Assembly (NCBI RefSeq): GCF_003369565.1
Contig: NZ_PIOD01000016.1
Span: 84,581 to 148,580 of the forward strand
DNA length: 64,000 nt
Direction: 5' to 3'
From: Oceanobacillus chungangensis
GTDB lineage: Bacteria > Bacillota > Bacilli > Bacillales > Amphibacillaceae
The position numbers were made by a program, and so were the translations under genes. Every line of letters starts with the position of its first letter. Position 1 is the first letter of the stretch. Shown one piece after another: positions 28,662 to 43,129 of the stretch. Below the pieces are notes generated by a model that was given only the letters and a program-made list of their open reading frames with translations, made no database searches and was not told where the DNA came from.

Positions 28662-28860
28662 TGTATTATTACATAATCAATTGCTATTATCAATATGATT
28701 TCATGTCGTCTAGATGAATTTCTCATCCCATATTTATCAATGTTAAACACAGTTGCATATATAGACTGGCTATGTTAGAAAACTAAGGTTTAACCAAGCC
28801 TTTAGGTGACTGCCTTAGTTGCACTTATTCGTTAAGAAAGTTTATACTTTCTTATCTACC

Positions 28861-28892
28861 AAAAAGACACAACCCGATTAAAGTTGTGCCTA
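28861..28892 (-). terminator. Terminator after codA
   Basis: On the minus strand GGCACAAC pairs with GTTGTGTC (one G-T pair), followed by TTTTT. It lies about 10 bases after the codA stop. Confidence 0.8.
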
Positions 28893-28900
28893 AATGTCTT

Positions 28901-30166
28901 CTATCTATTAAAATTAACCTTCTCTACTTCTTCCAACGTAATTGTTGCCTCACTCGGCTTTGTTTCAGCGATAATCTTGCCATTTCTGAAGGAATATCTT
29001 ACGGTTGCTTGCTTGCGAATTGCTTCATATTCATTTTCTGCAGATAAGACGATGAAGTTCGCTGCTTTGCCTTCTTCGATTCCATAATTATCTTCTATGT
29101 GCAAGGTTTTCGCGCTATTCTTTGTGATTAAATCAATTGAGTTTACGATTTGTTCATAGCCCATTAGCTGTGATGCATGGATTCCCATATGCAATACTTG
29201 GAGCATATTGCCTGTACCAAGTGGATACCATGGGTCAAAGATATCATCATGACCAAAGCAGACGTTTAATCCTGCTTCCTGAAGCTCTTTTACTCGTGTT
29301 AATCCTCTTCGTTTAGGATACGTATCAAATCTTCCTTGAAGGTGAATGTTCACAAGCGGATTTGAAACAAAATTAATATTTGAAAGCTTTAATAGGCGGA
29401 ATAATTTATACGTATAGGCATCATTATAAGAGCCCATTGCTGTCGTATGGCTCGCTGTTGTACGTGTCCCTATTCCGCGTTTGTAGGCTTCTGCAGCTAC
29501 AACCTCAACAAAACGAGACTGTTCATCATCAATTTCATCACAATGGATGTCCACTAATCGATCATATTTTTCAGCTAGGTCAAAAGCGATTTTTAATGAA
29601 TCTACTCCATATTCTCTTGTAAATTCAAAATGAGGAATTCCTCCAACTGCATCTGCACCCATTTTCATTGACTCTTCAAGCAGCTCTGCTCCATTAGGAT
29701 AGGAGTTGATCCCTTCTTGCGGGAAAGCAACAAGCTGAATATCAACATAGGCCGCCATCTCTTCTTTCACTTCAAACATTGCTTTTAAGGCTGTTAAGTC
29801 TGGGTCTGTTACATCCACATGTGTCCGGACATGCTGGATGCCTTGAGCAATTTGCCACTTTAATGCTGTTTTTGATCTTGTTTTAACATCTTCTGCTGTT
29901 AGCGTTTCTTTCCTCTGGGACCAGCGTTGGATCCCTTCAAACAATGTGCCACTTTGATTCCACTCTGGTTCACCAGCTGTTAACGTTGTATCTAAATGGA
30001 TATGCGGCTCAATAAATGGCGGAAGGACAATCGCTCCCTCGACATCAATAACTTCCTCGCCCTCAACAGTATCCAATACTTGGGTAATTTTATGAAACTT
30101 GCCGTTTTCTATTATTAAGTGCCATAGACCTTCTTTTCCTCTGAGTGTTGCGTTTTTAATAATCAC
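28901..30166 (-). CDS. codA: Cytosine deaminase-type amidohydrolase
   Basis: Deaminates cytosine to uracil in pyrimidine salvage. The 421 residues show the amidohydrolase barrel: metal motif [22 protein letters not shown] near residue 53, [24 protein letters not shown] (ligand His and catalytic Glu), [11 protein letters not shown], and the last metal Asp in [19 protein letters not shown]. These match CodA closely, including the [10 protein letters not shown] segment. The start is GTG at 30166 after GGGGGAA, overlapping the end of codB by 11 bases. Cotranscribed with codB behind a PyrR attenuator. Isoguanine or other pyrimidine use is possible. Confidence 0.92.
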   Translation of the reverse strand: MIIKNATLRGKEGLWHLIIENGKFHKITQVLDTVEGEEVIDVEGAIVLPPFIEPHIHLDTTLTAGEPEWNQSGTLFEGIQRWSQRKETLTAEDVKTRSKTALKWQIAQGIQHVRTHVDVTDPDLTALKAMFEVKEEMAAYVDIQLVAFPQEGINSYPNGAELLEESMKMGADAVGGIPHFEFTREYGVDSLKIAFDLAEKYDRLVDIHCDEIDDEQSRFVEVVAAEAYKRGIGTRTTASHTTAMGSYNDAYTYKLFRLLKLSNINFVSNPLVNIHLQGRFDTYPKRRGLTRVKELQEAGLNVCFGHDDIFDPWYPLGTGNMLQVLHMGIHASQLMGYEQIVNSIDLITKNSAKTLHIEDNYGIEEGKAANFIVLSAENEYEAIRKQATVRYSFRNGKIIAETKPSEATITLEEVEKVNFNR

Positions 30167-31436
30167 TGAGAACTTCCCCCTTCTCTTTTAGTTGATTTAA
30201 TGATACAGATACTTGTTGTTTTGACATTAATTTCATTCCTGCTACATAAATAATTGCTGTTCCTAATAGGCCATTTATTGGCGGAATTCCTGGTGCAAAA
30301 TTCGCAACGGCGACACCACCTGCCCAAGCTGCAATTGCAATCCAGTTTACTGCTTTAAATTTCATCGCTTCGAACGGCTGATATTTTCCGCGGTTCAAGA
30401 TGAAGTAGTCTGCCAAGATGATTGCGCCAATTGACGGCAATGCAGTTCCCAAAACGGTCAGGAATCCGACAAAGTTGTTATATAGCCATAATGCTGCGAT
30501 TGTACCTAGTATTCCATTGAAAACAACTACTTTATGTTTTGGCAGTTTCGTAATATTTGAGAATCCCAGTCCGGAAGCATATAATGCACTATCATTTGTT
30601 GTCCATATATTCAAGCCCAGAACGATGATGGCTGGAATCATCAAACCTTGCAGAAACATAACATCCGATATATCAGCTTTTCCAAATGCCATGGCACCGA
30701 CTGCACCGAATAAGAACATGAGTGAATTTCCTAGAAAGAATGCGATAATATTCGCACTTACTGCAGACTTCGTTGTCTTTGCGAAACGGGCAAAGTCCGG
30801 TGTAAGTGTACCAGCGCTAATGAACGATCCGATACAAATCGTTAATGCTGCTGCAAGGCTGATTGCCTGTGCTGGCTCATATGCGAATAATCCTTGAAGT
30901 CCCCCAGCAAATTCAGCTGCATCAACCATCGAATAACTGCCGAAGATTGCAATTGCAGGAACCGCAACAAATCCTAAAATCGTTAGAGTCCGCATCCCGA
31001 AAATTGCCGATATCGTCATCAGCGACCCAAAGATTATAATTAATGCATACACATTGATACCAGTCGCTTTTGCAACCGGCACTGCAAACATCGCAAGGCC
31101 GACACCAAACCAGCCGACCTGTGTGGAAGCCAGTAAAAATGAAGCGATATAAGAACCTTTTTCACCGAATGCATAACGTGTTAGTAAATGTGTCGATAAG
31201 CCTGTCCTTGCTGCAATATATGCTAATGCACCTGTATAAAGTCCAAGCAGTAAATTACCTGCTAACACGATCCAAATGAATTGGATAAATGAAAGTCCTG
31301 TTCCCAGTGTTCCTCCTGACAGCATGCTTGCTGAGAAGAAACTTAATGAAAGCATAACAGCAAGAATATTCCAGAAACCCTTTCTATTTGTTTGCGGTAC
31401 TGCTTGTAACGAGAATTCTTTATCAATTTTTGACAT
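30156..31436 (-). CDS. codB: Cytosine permease (NCS1 family)
   Basis: A 426-residue, 12-segment membrane protein that imports cytosine. Conserved NCS1 features: the N-terminal [43 protein letters not shown], and [19 protein letters not shown], plus [18 protein letters not shown] in the second half, all typical of CodB. The next gene, codA, overlaps its end, giving tight coupling of import and deamination. The gene is preceded by a 225-base leader with a PyrR-type attenuator. GGAGGAATT precedes the ATG. Confidence 0.92.
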   Translation of the reverse strand: MSKIDKEFSLQAVPQTNRKGFWNILAVMLSLSFFSASMLSGGTLGTGLSFIQFIWIVLAGNLLLGLYTGALAYIAARTGLSTHLLTRYAFGEKGSYIASFLLASTQVGWFGVGLAMFAVPVAKATGINVYALIIIFGSLMTISAIFGMRTLTILGFVAVPAIAIFGSYSMVDAAEFAGGLQGLFAYEPAQAISLAAALTICIGSFISAGTLTPDFARFAKTTKSAVSANIIAFFLGNSLMFLFGAVGAMAFGKADISDVMFLQGLMIPAIIVLGLNIWTTNDSALYASGLGFSNITKLPKHKVVVFNGILGTIAALWLYNNFVGFLTVLGTALPSIGAIILADYFILNRGKYQPFEAMKFKAVNWIAIAAWAGGVAVANFAPGIPPINGLLGTAIIYVAGMKLMSKQQVSVSLNQLKEKGEVLSDY

Positions 31437-31509
31437 CCCAATTCCTCCAATAAGTTAGTTGTAAAAACTGGTACCGAAGAAAGCTTCGATAAAATAAGGA
31501 GTGAAAGGA

Positions 31510-31665
31510 TGAAAAAAAGCTTCTTGCCATTTCTGACAAGAAGCTCTTTCCATAATGCACATAGGTATAGGTAGCCTTAACTATAGACTATCCCACGCAC
31601 ATTATTTCCGTTGTCCTTGTCAGCCTCACGGGACTGAATTAAAGGTACCAGTATTAAATTAAACC
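31510..31665 (-). promoter_or_regulatory. PyrR-type transcription attenuator in the codBA leader
   Basis: On the minus strand the leader has AGTCCCGTGAGGCT (31635-31622), which fits the PyrR RNA-binding loop consensus ARUCCNGNGAGGYU, within the stem CCTTTAATTC and ACAAGGA. Downstream stands an intrinsic terminator (AGCTTCTTG with CAAGAAGCT and seven T, 31545-31512) before the codB start. In known systems UMP-bound PyrR holds the loop and lets the terminator form, so high pyrimidine turns the operon off. The pairing partner for the antiterminator was not traced in full. Confidence 0.85.
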
Positions 31666-31666
31666 T

Positions 31667-31695
31667 ATTATTGCAGGAAAATAAGCGGTTGTCAA
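31667..31695 (-). promoter_or_regulatory. Promoter of the codBA operon
   Basis: On the minus strand TTGACA (31695-31690), a 17-base spacer and AATAAT (31672-31667) make a sigma-A type promoter just before the PyrR leader. Confidence 0.7.
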
Positions 31696-31831
31696 CTGGT
31701 ATTTACATTTACATACTTCTATTGCAGTGCCTGTTACCCTGCTCTGATTTCCAAAATACGCCGATATATACAGTGAACACGCCGATATTCGACTACTCTG
31801 TTTTTTTCACTGAGCTTATAATAATAATCTT

Positions 31832-32227
31832 CTATTTAGCGTTCTCATCTGGCTGATGGATTCCAAATATATTGCCTTCAGTGTCATGATAGTATCCCTG
31901 CCATGCCATACCTGGAAGTGCATATTTTGCCATTGCAACCTTGCCGCCATTACTGATAATTTTTGCTTCCGTTGAATCGTAATCTTCAACACCCATTGTA
32001 CAAGCATAACCATTTATAGCCTGGTTTACTTCTGGGGGAGCACTTTGACGTTGCATTAAAGCTCCATTAATACCAAGTTCACCATCACTGCCAGTCACTG
32101 CGCCGAAATAAGGCATTCCAGCATAGTCACTCCAATCTTCAAATGTCCATCCGAATACCTCACCATAAAACTTCTTCGCTCTTGCCATATCATCGACATG
32201 AATCTCGAAATGTACTAATCTTCCCAT
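31832..32227 (-). CDS. VOC-family (glyoxalase/bleomycin resistance fold) protein
   Basis: A 131-residue protein with two beta-alpha-beta-beta-beta halves. The N-terminus LVHFEIHVDDMARAKKFYGEVFGW is the classic VOC start with a metal-type His, and the second half ends in GYYHDTEGNIFGIHQPDE with the conserved D-x-x-GN-x-F/G-x-x-x motif. Such proteins act as metal-dependent lyases, dioxygenases or drug-binding proteins; no substrate can be named. AGGAGGTAATC precedes the ATG. Single gene. Confidence 0.85.
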   Translation of the reverse strand: MGRLVHFEIHVDDMARAKKFYGEVFGWTFEDWSDYAGMPYFGAVTGSDGELGINGALMQRQSAPPEVNQAINGYACTMGVEDYDSTEAKIISNGGKVAMAKYALPGMAWQGYYHDTEGNIFGIHQPDENAK

Positions 32228-32501
32228 GATTACCTCCTATTTTTTTCTTATTTCATTTCCTTCTATCATCCAGTAAGTATTGACAGCTTATAGTCTAATT
32301 ACTCTTTCTTTTTCATTATAATAGACGTGGAAAATTATTCAATTGATACGGTAATCAATATTAAAAATATTCATATTATTATATTGATGATTCAAGTAGT
32401 TTTTCAATATTGAATATAAATTGAAATTCACTTACCAACTTTTTTCATTCTTCACGAAAAGTGCATAAGGATTACTTAATAGCCACAACGATTCTCTATT
32501 A

Positions 32502-32870
32502 TTACTTCAAATGTTCATTTAGAACGCTTTCCTCCAATACATCGGTTGTAGCGCCATACACTTTGATAATATGCATCTCGCCCCAATTGCAAAGTGAATC
32601 TAAGATACCTTGTAAGCTCCAACCATATTCACTTAGTTCATATTCCACTTTTGGCGGGACTTGATTATACACAATTCGATTAATCACGCCATCTGCTTCT
32701 AATTCACGTAACTGCTGTGTTAACATCTTCTGTGTAATATTTGGCATAAGGCGTTTCAATTCACTCGTACGCTTCTTGCCATGTGTCAGGTGACATAGAA
32801 TCACACATTTCCACTTTCCTCCGATTACCTCTAACGTCGCTTCTACCGAAATATTATACTTCTTCTTCAT
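32502..32870 (-). CDS. HxlR-family winged-helix transcription regulator
   Basis: A 122-residue DNA-binding protein. Motifs: VEATLEVIGGKWKCVILCHL at the N-terminus, RTSELKRLMPNITQKMLTQQLRELEADGVI as the recognition and dimer part, then PPKVEYELSEYGWSL, all typical of HxlR/YodB proteins, many of which sense electrophiles or oxidants by a conserved N-terminal Cys. Here one Cys lies in the WKCVILC stretch. GAGGAGAAA precedes the ATG. It is divergent from an MFS exporter and an aldo-keto reductase, its likely targets. Confidence 0.88.
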   Translation of the reverse strand: MKKKYNISVEATLEVIGGKWKCVILCHLTHGKKRTSELKRLMPNITQKMLTQQLRELEADGVINRIVYNQVPPKVEYELSEYGWSLQGILDSLCNWGEMHIIKVYGATTDVLEESVLNEHLK

Positions 32871-32901
32871 AGATCGTTTCTCCTCATCTATAGGAACTTA
32901 A

Positions 32902-32932
32902 AAGTACCTACAGCACTTATAAGTACGTACTT
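32902..32932. promoter_or_regulatory. Candidate HxlR operator
   Basis: Two direct repeats AAGTACCTA and AAGTACGTA start at 32902 and 32921, and the second sits in a perfect 12-base palindrome AAGTACGTACTT (32921-32932). The site lies between the divergent regulator and exporter genes, close to the regulator start. The regulator's binding there is inferred. Confidence 0.5.
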
Positions 32933-33041
32933 CCCAATTTATTTTATATCTATCATAATAACATTTATCGATTGCGTTATAACATCATTTTACTTAAAAC
33001 AATATCGATTATACATTAATAAATTACGAAGGAGGATAATA

Positions 33042-34253
33042 GTGGATTTAAGTAAAAAACAAAGTACATTCGCACTGTTAGCGTTAGCGATAAGTGCATT
33101 TGCAATAGGAACAACAGAATTTATCAGTGTAGGGCTATTACCATTAATAGCGAATGATTTACAAGTTTCCGTTACGACAGCAGGATTAACGGTTTCGTTA
33201 TATGCATTAGGTGTAACATTTGGAGCACCAATACTAACTTCAATTACTTCCAGTATGTCACGTAAACATTTGCTGCTCTGGATCATGGTTATTTTTATAA
33301 TCGGAAATAGTATCGCTGCCTTCTCCACAAGCATTGGTATGTTGCTCGTTGCTCGTGTTATTTCTGCCTTTTCACACGGGATTTTCATGTCGATTGGCTC
33401 TACCATTGCGGCAGATTTAGTACCGGAAAATAGAAGAGCCAGTGCCATCTCGATTATGTTTACAGGACTAACAGTAGCTACAGTAACAGGTGTACCACTG
33501 GGAACATTCATTGGACAACAATTTGGCTGGAGAATGGCTTTCATTATCATCGTTGGCATCGGAATTATTGCCTTCATTGCGAATAGCATTCTAGTCCCAT
33601 CCAATTTACGAAAAGGTACTCGTACAACGTTTCGTAATCAATTTAAATTAGTGACAAATGGCCGCTTATTACTTTTATTTACGATTACTATCTCAGGCTA
33701 TGGAGGAACATTCGTTGTCTTTACTTATTTATCTCCCATACTACAGGAAATAACAGGATTTAAAGAAGGAACGGTTGCGGCCATTCTCCTTTTATACGGG
33801 ATTGCGATTGCTATTGGCAATACAGTCGGTGGCAAGCTATCGAATCACAACCCGATTCGCGCACTATTTTACATGTTTATTGTTCAAGCAGTAATCCTAT
33901 TTTTCCTGATGTTTACAGCACCATTTAAAATTGCAGGATTGATTACGATTTTCTTAATGGGAGCATTAGCTTTTATGAATGTACCCGGTCTACAAGTATA
34001 TGCGGTTATGCTTGCAGAACGTTTTGTACCTTCTGGGGTAGACGTTGCTTCTGCTATCAATATTGCTGCATTTAACGCTGGGATTGCCCTCGGATCCTAC
34101 TTAGGCGGGATTATTACAGACTCTATTGGACTCATTCACACCACCTGGGTGGGAGCACTTATGGTACTAATTGCCGCCTTCCTTGCAGGCTGGAGTACAA
34201 TCTTTGAAAGAAAAGATCAAAAGGCCAGCAAATTGAATCGGGCAGTATCCTAA
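33042..34253 (+). CDS. MFS exporter, DHA1 (AraJ/YdhP-like) family
   Basis: A 403-residue, 12-segment major facilitator. The N-terminus ALAISAFAIGTTEFISVGLLP and the motif GAPILTSITSSMSRKHLL with ARVISAFSHGIFMSIGSTIA match the AraJ/YdhP branch of drug and sugar efflux carriers. The start GTG at 33042 is preceded by AAGGAGGATAATA. Divergent from the HxlR regulator gene and 51 bases before the aldo-keto reductase gene, so probably an inducible detoxification operon. Substrate unknown. Confidence 0.87.
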   Translation: MDLSKKQSTFALLALAISAFAIGTTEFISVGLLPLIANDLQVSVTTAGLTVSLYALGVTFGAPILTSITSSMSRKHLLLWIMVIFIIGNSIAAFSTSIGMLLVARVISAFSHGIFMSIGSTIAADLVPENRRASAISIMFTGLTVATVTGVPLGTFIGQQFGWRMAFIIIVGIGIIAFIANSILVPSNLRKGTRTTFRNQFKLVTNGRLLLLFTITISGYGGTFVVFTYLSPILQEITGFKEGTVAAILLLYGIAIAIGNTVGGKLSNHNPIRALFYMFIVQAVILFFLMFTAPFKIAGLITIFLMGALAFMNVPGLQVYAVMLAERFVPSGVDVASAINIAAFNAGIALGSYLGGIITDSIGLIHTTWVGALMVLIAAFLAGWSTIFERKDQKASKLNRAVS

Positions 34254-34304
34254 GTAATAAAGAAATGTGTAAAATCGCAATATGAAAATTGGAGGTTATT
34301 AATA

Positions 34305-35147
34305 ATGAAGAATCATTTACAAGATACAACAACTTTGCATAATGGGGTTAAAATGCCTTGGTTTGGCATCGGGGTGTTTAAAGTAGAGGATGGTCCCGAG
34401 CTAGTTGATGCCGTTAAGTTTGCAATCAAACATGGGTATCGCAGCATTGATACGGCAGCCATTTATGAAAATGAGGAAGGGGTTGGACGTGCTATTCAGC
34501 AAGGGATAATAGAATCAGATATCCGTAGAGAAGAACTATTTATTACATCAAAAGTTTGGAATTCTGACTTAGGTTATGAATCAACGTTAGAAGCGTATGA
34601 AACAAGTCTAAAAAAACTTGGCCTAGACTATTTGGATCTATACCTCATTCACTGGCCTGTTCAAGGTAAATTTAAAGAAGCCTGGCGTGCATTGGAGACT
34701 CTTTATAAAGCAGGAAGAGTCAAGGCAATCGGAGTAAGCAACTTCCAAATCCCCCATCTTGAGGAATTAATGAAGGATGCGGAAATCAAACCGATGATCA
34801 ATCAAGTAGAGTACCACCCACGTTTAACGCAGAAGGATATTCAAGCCTTTTGTCAAAAGCATGAGATTCAGTTAGAAGCTTGGTCACCTCTAATGCAGGG
34901 TCAACTATTAGATAATCGATTATTACAAGGAATTGCAGATAAGTATAACAAGAGCGTTGCACAAGTTATTTTGCGATGGGATTTACAAAATGGTGTGGTA
35001 ACCATTCCAAAATCCACGAAGGAGCATCGAATTATTGAGAACTCCACTGTATTTGACTTCGAATTAACAAAGGAAGAGATGCAGCAGATTGATGCGCTAA
35101 ATCAAAATCACCGAGTGGGACCTGACCCTGATAATATAGATTTTTGA
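34305..35147 (+). CDS. Aldo/keto reductase (YvgN-like)
   Basis: NADPH-dependent reductase of carbonyl compounds, 280 residues, TIM barrel. The catalytic tetrad is visible: Asp and Tyr in SIDTAAIYENEEGVG, Lys in FITSKVWN, His in YLIHWPVQ. Cofactor motif IPKSTKEHRI is near the C-terminus with GVSNFQIPHLEEL in the middle. It is close to the glyoxal/methylglyoxal reductase YvgN of B. subtilis. It follows the MFS gene by about 50 bases under the HxlR system, which suits a role in removing reactive aldehydes. A terminator follows. Confidence 0.9.
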   Translation: MKNHLQDTTTLHNGVKMPWFGIGVFKVEDGPELVDAVKFAIKHGYRSIDTAAIYENEEGVGRAIQQGIIESDIRREELFITSKVWNSDLGYESTLEAYETSLKKLGLDYLDLYLIHWPVQGKFKEAWRALETLYKAGRVKAIGVSNFQIPHLEELMKDAEIKPMINQVEYHPRLTQKDIQAFCQKHEIQLEAWSPLMQGQLLDNRLLQGIADKYNKSVAQVILRWDLQNGVVTIPKSTKEHRIIENSTVFDFELTKEEMQQIDALNQNHRVGPDPDNIDF

Positions 35148-35175
35148 GTGCAATAAGCATATAGCAATATAAGAA

Positions 35176-35217
35176 GACAGCTACTTTTTCTGTAAGTAAA
35201 AAAGTGGCTGTTTTTTT
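35176..35217 (+). terminator. Terminator after the aldo/keto reductase
   Basis: ACAGCTACTTTTT pairs with AAAAAGTGGCTGT (one G-T type pair), followed by a run of T. Nothing assignable was seen in the rest of the gap up to 35448. Confidence 0.88.
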
Positions 35218-35448
35218 AAAATGATGTGACTAGTAGTAACAACATAAAATACACTCAGAAGCTTCTCTGTACTTGGCAAATAGCGAATTTGATAAGTAAT
35301 TATGTAATGGTTTTAATGTCCAACTTAGACTTTGATGGAATTTCAAGGTTGCTTTGCATTAGGAGGTGGCACATATTATCGGACCTGGATTAGATGTACA
35401 ATCTCATATATATCTGTTTCCATAGATTAATAAAAAGGGGGTGAAGAA

Positions 35449-36072
35449 GTGAGTAATGAGTATAGCTCTTTACGTAAAGAAAAAGAAAAATTAAAATCAG
35501 CACACCAAGAGTGTATTGACCGTGCATACCGTATTCCTGTCTTTTTGAGTACGACAACTCATTTAAATAACAACCAGCAGCGGTTTCTAAACCGTCTAAT
35601 ATTAGAAATTGAGAATGCTTTGCTATTTCCACGTACATTGCCTTTAAGCGAAAGCTATCCCGAATCCATTTTAACTGATATTCGTCGGTTAGTGTCATCA
35701 AGCTACGGAATGCTGGCAGTAAATCTTCGTCGTTTTCAAATTGAAACAGTTGGCGTTAATGAAGGACCCCTTCCACCACCAACTCCAGTCTGGACAGGTT
35801 CTGTTTATTCACAAGTAGAGCCTTCGATGGCCTATCAATTCGGATTACCCTTATTATTAGTAAGGGAAGAAGATACTGACGCAAATAATGGCATATGGGC
35901 AGGAGGAATTGCCCCACTCAACCTATTTATCGTTTGGCATTCTGAAACACAAACAGTTGATCAATTCTTTAATACTCCTGAATGGAGATCAGCCTTTGCA
36001 AATTGGTGTGCACAAGTAAGAAATGCCTTTTATATTCAGACAGAGCCTAAGTTCAAGTACAGATGTGATTGA
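35449..36072 (+). CDS. Soluble protein with possible NDT/TIR-like nucleotide-processing fold
   Basis: A 207-residue protein from a GTG that follows AAGGGGGTGAA. After a short helix, IPVFLSTTTHLNNNQQRFLNRL opens a beta-alpha fold, followed by LTDIRRLVSSSYGMLAVNLRR (a strand at a putative nucleotide-site position) and VEPSMAYQFGLPLLLVREE. The E-x-x-x-A-x-x-x-G-x-P pattern is like the catalytic Glu strand and helix of nucleoside 2-deoxyribosyltransferase and TIR-like proteins, some of which serve in phage defence. It is a lone gene with a terminator. The link is a pattern-based inference and could be wrong. Confidence 0.6.
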   Translation: MSNEYSSLRKEKEKLKSAHQECIDRAYRIPVFLSTTTHLNNNQQRFLNRLILEIENALLFPRTLPLSESYPESILTDIRRLVSSSYGMLAVNLRRFQIETVGVNEGPLPPPTPVWTGSVYSQVEPSMAYQFGLPLLLVREEDTDANNGIWAGGIAPLNLFIVWHSETQTVDQFFNTPEWRSAFANWCAQVRNAFYIQTEPKFKYRCD

Positions 36073-36146
36073 TATTCCAATTCGTTAGCATAAAGTCGAA
36101 TATAGATTTCTAATTTTATTGATATTGTCGGCAGCAGGACAGTTAA

Positions 36147-36177
36147 AAAACCTTTACCTAATGCTGGTAGAGGTTTT
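36147..36177 (+). terminator. Terminator after the NDT/TIR-like gene
   Basis: AAAACCTTTACC pairs with GGTAGAGGTTTT with one mismatch across a 7-base loop and has A/T runs on both sides, so it may serve the converging membrane-protein gene as well. Confidence 0.7.
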
Positions 36178-36242
36178 AATAGTTGAAGAATCATTCACGC
36201 ACATAGTCCCGAAGCTTTTTCTTAACGGAGAGGTAGTAAAAA

Positions 36243-36863
36243 TTAATAGTATTCGTCATAATGGCTTTGCGAAACTATCCCCATTTCTAATGCGCGTTTT
36301 GGATCAATTAGGAATATAGGACTAATCGCAAATATGTAGTAGATGATTAGATGCAAGAAGCCAAAAAAGATAACTAGGCTCCCCTCTGTTGCTATTGTAA
36401 CTCGCATGGTGATAATACCACCTATCCCAAGAACAAGCATTCCTATATAGTAATAGAGCAGAAACTTAGGTGGTGCCCTATTCCCATCTTCATCAATGCC
36501 ATTAATATTACAGGCAATCTTCTCCCTGTTAATAAACCCAATCATAAATGTAATGATATGGACTAAAATGATTAACCATCCAACCCAGGTCCCCCAAACA
36601 ATACTAAACAGCGGAATTGCTGAATAGAAAAATATCATAATTAACATGACAAACACATTAATACTATTGAGGTGGATACCACTATATCCATACTTTAACC
36701 ATAGTATAAATAATAGAAGAACAACGACTGGAATGGTACACATAGTGGCTATGAAAAGCTTCAAATTCTCAGTAAGGGCACCCATTATTGGAGCTATCAT
36801 TATACATACAATGATAACGTTAAAAATATTGGTTTCTGAAATCCGCTTTCTATTCTCTCTCAT
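36243..36863 (-). CDS. Membrane protein of unknown function (about six segments)
   Basis: A 206-residue integral membrane protein with hydrophobic segments at about 12-30, 36-55, 68-88, 93-112, 137-156 and 165-188, joined by short charged loops. The ATG follows AAGGGGGAGTCAG. No catalytic or transport motif is recognisable. It converges with the NDT/TIR-like gene. Confidence 0.65.
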   Translation of the reverse strand: MRENRKRISETNIFNVIIVCIMIAPIMGALTENLKLFIATMCTIPVVVLLLFILWLKYGYSGIHLNSINVFVMLIMIFFYSAIPLFSIVWGTWVGWLIILVHIITFMIGFINREKIACNINGIDEDGNRAPPKFLLYYYIGMLVLGIGGIITMRVTIATEGSLVIFFGFLHLIIYYIFAISPIFLIDPKRALEMGIVSQSHYDEYY

Positions 36864-37127
36864 CTGACTCCCCCTTATGTCTATCTATGCTAGTTTCTAA
36901 AATGACAAGCATGTAAAGCATAATTATCTCGTTACAATATTATACGATTATCGAGCGTAGTCGGTTTCAAACGACAAGAAAAACAGGAATAAAGGGCTAG
37001 ATGTTATGATTCTACCGAACTGATACTGTCTTTGATACGATGCTCTTCAATGAAAGTGTTTCTATCTTCTAAAAATGTAATATTTACAAAAGTAGACATC
37101 ACTTTCCTAACAAATTTACCCATAATA

Positions 37128-37162
37128 AAAAGCAGGAAATCTGTTCATGATTCCCCACTTTT
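37128..37162 (-). terminator. Terminator after the LURP-one gene
   Basis: On the minus strand AAAAG-tgg-GGAATC pairs with GATTTCC-tg-CTTTTT, followed by T-rich sequence. It lies about 35 bases after the stop. The remainder of the 36864-37194 gap shows nothing else. Confidence 0.65.
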
Positions 37163-37194
37163 GAATGTTACTTCAACTGTAAATATATACGTCC

Positions 37195-37701
37195 CTACGC
37201 AAAGTCGGCACCGCCTGCTGAGGAAGCAGCTGATTCGTCAGCCTTCACACAATCTATGGCAACTACGAGCGCAATCATAATCGTCTCCATCTCTTCCTTC
37301 AATACTTGAACCTTGTAGCTATCGCCCCAAGTGAACCACTCCTTGCTTACTTCTCCGACGACCTCACCATGCTGGTACACTTGGAAATTCATGTCCCACC
37401 AATTTCCTTTAACCTCAATACCTGCCGCATCAATCGTATAGCGTGCTTTAAAGAAAGAAAAATCCTTCTTAATCGTCAGCACCTCTTGATTATTCACCTC
37501 AACAAAAAACTTCGGCAAAAAGCTGAACATCTTTTTTGTAATGAGCGCAACTTCGTCTCTTGCTGCATTCATAATGGAGAAGGTCTTTGGGATTCGCATA
37601 AAACTGCCCTCCACATAATAAACATCTTGTTCCTGCTGATCCTTTACCGTAAACTTGCCGCTTAGACTGAACACCTTTTGTTTAATATACAGTTGCTTCA
37701 T
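37195..37701 (-). CDS. yxjI: LURP-one-related (YxjI-like) protein
   Basis: A 168-residue soluble protein. KQLYIKQKVFSLSGKFTVKD at the N-terminus and YYVEGSFMRIPKTFSIM then FSFLPKFFVEVNNQEVLTIK are the beta-barrel strands of the LURP1/Tubby-like fold seen in YxjI. The C-terminus ends in a helix (ETIMIALVVAIDCVKAD), which in this fold crosses the barrel. Its biochemical job is unknown. GGAGGCATAGC precedes the ATG. Confidence 0.85.
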   Translation of the reverse strand: MKQLYIKQKVFSLSGKFTVKDQQEQDVYYVEGSFMRIPKTFSIMNAARDEVALITKKMFSFLPKFFVEVNNQEVLTIKKDFSFFKARYTIDAAGIEVKGNWWDMNFQVYQHGEVVGEVSKEWFTWGDSYKVQVLKEEMETIMIALVVAIDCVKADESAASSAGGADFA

Positions 37702-38122
37702 GCTATGCCTCCTTTGGTTTAGCGCCTATAATACATAAAAATTATATTTTCTAATATAAAGTCTATCACAATTCAATGCTATTGAATTACTCATTAATTT
37801 AAAATATCAAAGGATACAAAATTATATAAATAGGACATTTAATAATAAAATCACTTATAGTGTATGATTAATGTAGGCTAGACAAGAACTAATAAAAAAA
37901 ATACATTGAATGCTTTCTAAAATAACGGACTTTCTACTAGAAAAAGGGCATTTCAACGCGATAAAGAATAGCATAATTGTTAAACGTAATTCATACCATC
38001 CTGGCTCTTTTCCCGCTAACCTTCTTTTAATTCATCTGGATAACTATCTAGTTCTATCAATAGTGAAGCCGACCTATATCTATTAGAGTATCCCTTATGC
38101 CAATACAATTCTAAGCAAAGGA
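37702..38122. other. Intergenic region between the LURP-one gene and the beta-glucoside unit
   Basis: An AT-rich stretch of about 420 bases with the LURP-one promoter expected at its left end. A short minus-strand open frame at about 38015-38100 ending in LIELDSYPDELKEG looks like a gene tail, but it has no start or partner that I can support. Confidence 0.4.
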
Positions 38123-38161
38123 AAGTCCCACAATTTGACACGATATCAAATGATGGGACTT
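38123..38161 (-). terminator. Terminator of the beta-glucoside operon
   Basis: AAGTCCCA pairs with TGGGACTT at the base and TTTGA with TCAAA further up, with T-rich sequence on the minus side. It lies 9 bases after the last GH1 stop. Confidence 0.8.
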
Positions 38162-38169
38162 CATTTTAC

Positions 38170-39615
<1,446 letters not shown>

Positions 39616-39696
39616 TCAACATATGTATAAAGGAAAGGTATTCACTTTCCTTTTCTTTTATCCGACTATCCTTCTATCTATCTGTTATAATAACAA

Positions 39697-43104
<3,408 letters not shown>

Positions 43105-43129
43105 TTAAAATATAGTTATGATTCAAATA

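Noticed and set aside
38015-38100. Minus-strand open stretch ending LIELDSYPDELKEG
   Set aside because: It looks protein-like but has no start, no ribosome binding site and overlaps the operon terminator; too short to support.
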